A stretch of DNA of 7,142 nucleotides from Candidatus Dormiibacterota bacterium (GTDB lineage: Bacteria; Chloroflexota; Dormibacteria; Aeolococcales; Aeolococcaceae), in NCBI GenBank assembly GCA_019234035.1, contig JAFALX010000268.1:1-7142 (forward strand). The letters are read 5' to 3'. Positions 6,210-7,142 of the stretch are shown here, in pieces; positions within the stretch are counted from its first letter, which is position 1, and each line of letters starts with the position of its first letter. The notes below the pieces were generated by a model. That model did not search any database and was not told the DNA's origin. It saw nothing but the letters and a program-made list of their open reading frames with translations. The position numbers and the translations under genes were made by a program.

Positions 6210-6300
6210 TGGGTCCCGACGCCCCAGCCTGCCGTTTCGGAGGTCGGGCCGGTGGCGGCGTGCGCGCCGGTGATCGGCAAAAGGAAGTGAGTCGGTTGCC

Positions 6301-6309
6301 AAGGAGGTG
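6301..6309 (+). promoter_or_regulatory. Strong ribosome binding site for hydrogenase small subunit
   Basis: AAGGAGGTG is a full-length complement to the 16S rRNA 3' end and lies 5 nt before the ATG at 6315, fixing that start. Confidence 0.85.
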
Positions 6310-6314
6310 TCTGA

Positions 6315-7142
6315 ATGGCGACACAAGCTGCGCCGTACGGGAGAAAGACGCAGAAGGACCCTGCGATCAGCGACGTCCACATTCTGTGGATCACCGCTGG
6401 CCTTGGCTGCGACGGTGATTCGGTGTCCATCACCGCGGCGACGCAACCGAGCATCGAGGACGTCCTGCTCGGTGCGATCCCCGGGCTGCCGCGCGTGCAC
6501 CTGTACAACCCGGTGCTCGCGTACGAGGTGGGCGACGAGTTCATGAAGCCGTTCTTCGCGGCGCAGCAGGGACAGCTCGCGCCGTACGTGCTCGTCGTGG
6601 AGGGCTCGATCCCCAACGAGAGCATCAAGAAAGAGGGCTACTGGGCTGCCGTCGGCACCGACTCCGCCACGGGACAGCCGATCAAGACCACCGAATGGAT
6701 TGATCGCCTCGCTCCCGGTGCTGCTGCGACCATTGCAATCGGGACGTGCGCCACATACGGCGGCATTCATGCGATGCAGGGCAACCCCACCGGCGCGATG
6801 GGTCTCGCCGACTATCTCGGCTGGGACTATAAGTCGGCGCTCGGCCTGCCGATCATCAACGTTCCCGGCTGCCCGGTGCAGCCGGACAACTTCATGGAGA
6901 CCGTGCTCTACCTGCTGTACCAGGTCGCAGGCAAGGCGCCGATGATTCCGCTCGACGACCAGCTGCGTCCCACGTGGCTGTTCGGCAGCACCGTGCACGA
7001 CGGGTGCGACCGCGCCGGCTACTACGAGTCCGGTGACTTCGCCGAGGACTACAACTCCCCCAAGTGCCTGGTGAAGGTCGGCTGCTGGGGGCCCGTTGTC
7101 AACTGCAACGTCCCCAAGCGCGGCTGGATGATGGGCATCGGC
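6315..7142 (+). CDS. hhyS: [NiFe]-hydrogenase small subunit, actinobacterial type (group 1h-like), 3'-truncated
   Basis: The small subunit carries the Fe-S chain that takes electrons from the NiFe site of the large subunit during H2 oxidation. 276 residues are visible before the window ends. Cluster ligands: proximal C32 and D35 (GCDGDS), C145 (GTCATYGG) and C186 (PGCPVQP); distal H228, C231 (HDGCDR), C251 and C257; C264 probably begins the medial set. The usual proximal CxGC is CDGD. In the actinobacterial-type enzyme of Ralstonia eutropha a three-Cys/one-Asp proximal cluster is known and linked to O2-insensitive H2 oxidation. There is no twin-arginine signal, as in that group, so it should stay on the cytoplasmic side. 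Blocks EGSIPNESIK, GNPTGAMG and RPTWLFGSTVHDGCDRAGYY also fit group 1h from memory, while VHLYNPVLAYEVGDEF (61-76) differs from the mycobacterial version I recall. The exact subgroup, and so the symbol, is tentative. The large subunit gene should follow. Confidence 0.92.
   Translation, partial: MATQAAPYGRKTQKDPAISDVHILWITAGLGCDGDSVSITAATQPSIEDVLLGAIPGLPRVHLYNPVLAYEVGDEFMKPFFAAQQGQLAPYVLVVEGSIPNESIKKEGYWAAVGTDSATGQPIKTTEWIDRLAPGAAATIAIGTCATYGGIHAMQGNPTGAMGLADYLGWDYKSALGLPIINVPGCPVQPDNFMETVLYLLYQVAGKAPMIPLDDQLRPTWLFGSTVHDGCDRAGYYESGDFAEDYNSPKCLVKVGCWGPVVNCNVPKRGWMMGIG

Larger units (their letters stand above)
6026..6314. promoter_or_regulatory. Intergenic control region between padR and hydrogenase genes
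   Basis: This 289-bp stretch has no convincing gene and is visibly more AT-rich than its surroundings around 6030-6210. It contains the 23-bp tandem repeats (6141-6209), a consensus -35 hexamer on the plus strand (6169-6174), a minus-strand -10-like TAAATA (6120-6125) that could serve padR, a short inverted repeat GGCAA/TTGCC (6276-6280 and 6296-6300) just before the hydrogenase ribosome site, and that site itself at 6301-6309. The minus-strand frame stays open here up to 6175 but has weak codon bias. Confidence 0.6.

Overview
The window is about 7.1 kb of GC-rich bacterial DNA with tightly packed genes. GTG starts, strong G/C third-position bias and an actinobacterial-type [NiFe]-hydrogenase small subunit suggest a high-GC Gram-positive lineage (Actinomycetota, possibly a deep-branching soil class such as Thermoleophilia). 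The phylum is an inference and the class a guess. I see no rRNA, tRNA, CRISPR array, insertion sequence or prophage gene.

Layout: (1) Positions 2-946 hold the 3' two thirds of a citrate-synthase-family gene that enters from the left; it has an unusual loop at one catalytic histidine. (2) Positions 1015-3323 hold a plus-strand sensory block: a leader hairpin covering a strong ribosome binding site, a 115-residue Gly/Trp/Arg-rich membrane protein, a GC-rich hairpin, an OmpR-type response regulator, and a histidine kinase whose start overlaps the regulator's stop. (3) On the minus strand, 3327-4517 encodes a 2-TM-type ion-channel-like protein with a degenerate selectivity filter. It is convergent with the kinase and divergent from (4) a CzcD/ZitB-type cation diffusion facilitator at 4615-5550. 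(5) On the minus strand, 5558-6025 encodes a PadR-family regulator, convergent with the transporter. (6) Positions 6026-6314 form a regulatory intergenic region with a 23-bp tandem array of palindromes. (7) From 6315 to the right edge runs the start of a hydrogenase small subunit lacking a Tat signal, with the CxGC proximal-cluster motif changed to CDGD.

Two functional units stand out. One is the small membrane protein, regulator and kinase, which read as a signalling module of unknown stimulus; the kinase carries a Trp/Pro/Arg-rich N-terminal tail. The other is the PadR regulator facing the hydrogenase gene across the palindromic repeats, which suggests local transcriptional control of a hydrogenase likely used to scavenge trace H2. 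The large subunit and accessory genes should lie just beyond the right edge. The channel-like protein and metal exporter share a 97-bp divergent intergenic region, but nothing visible links them functionally.

All calls come from reading the sequence and remembered family motifs; no database search was run.
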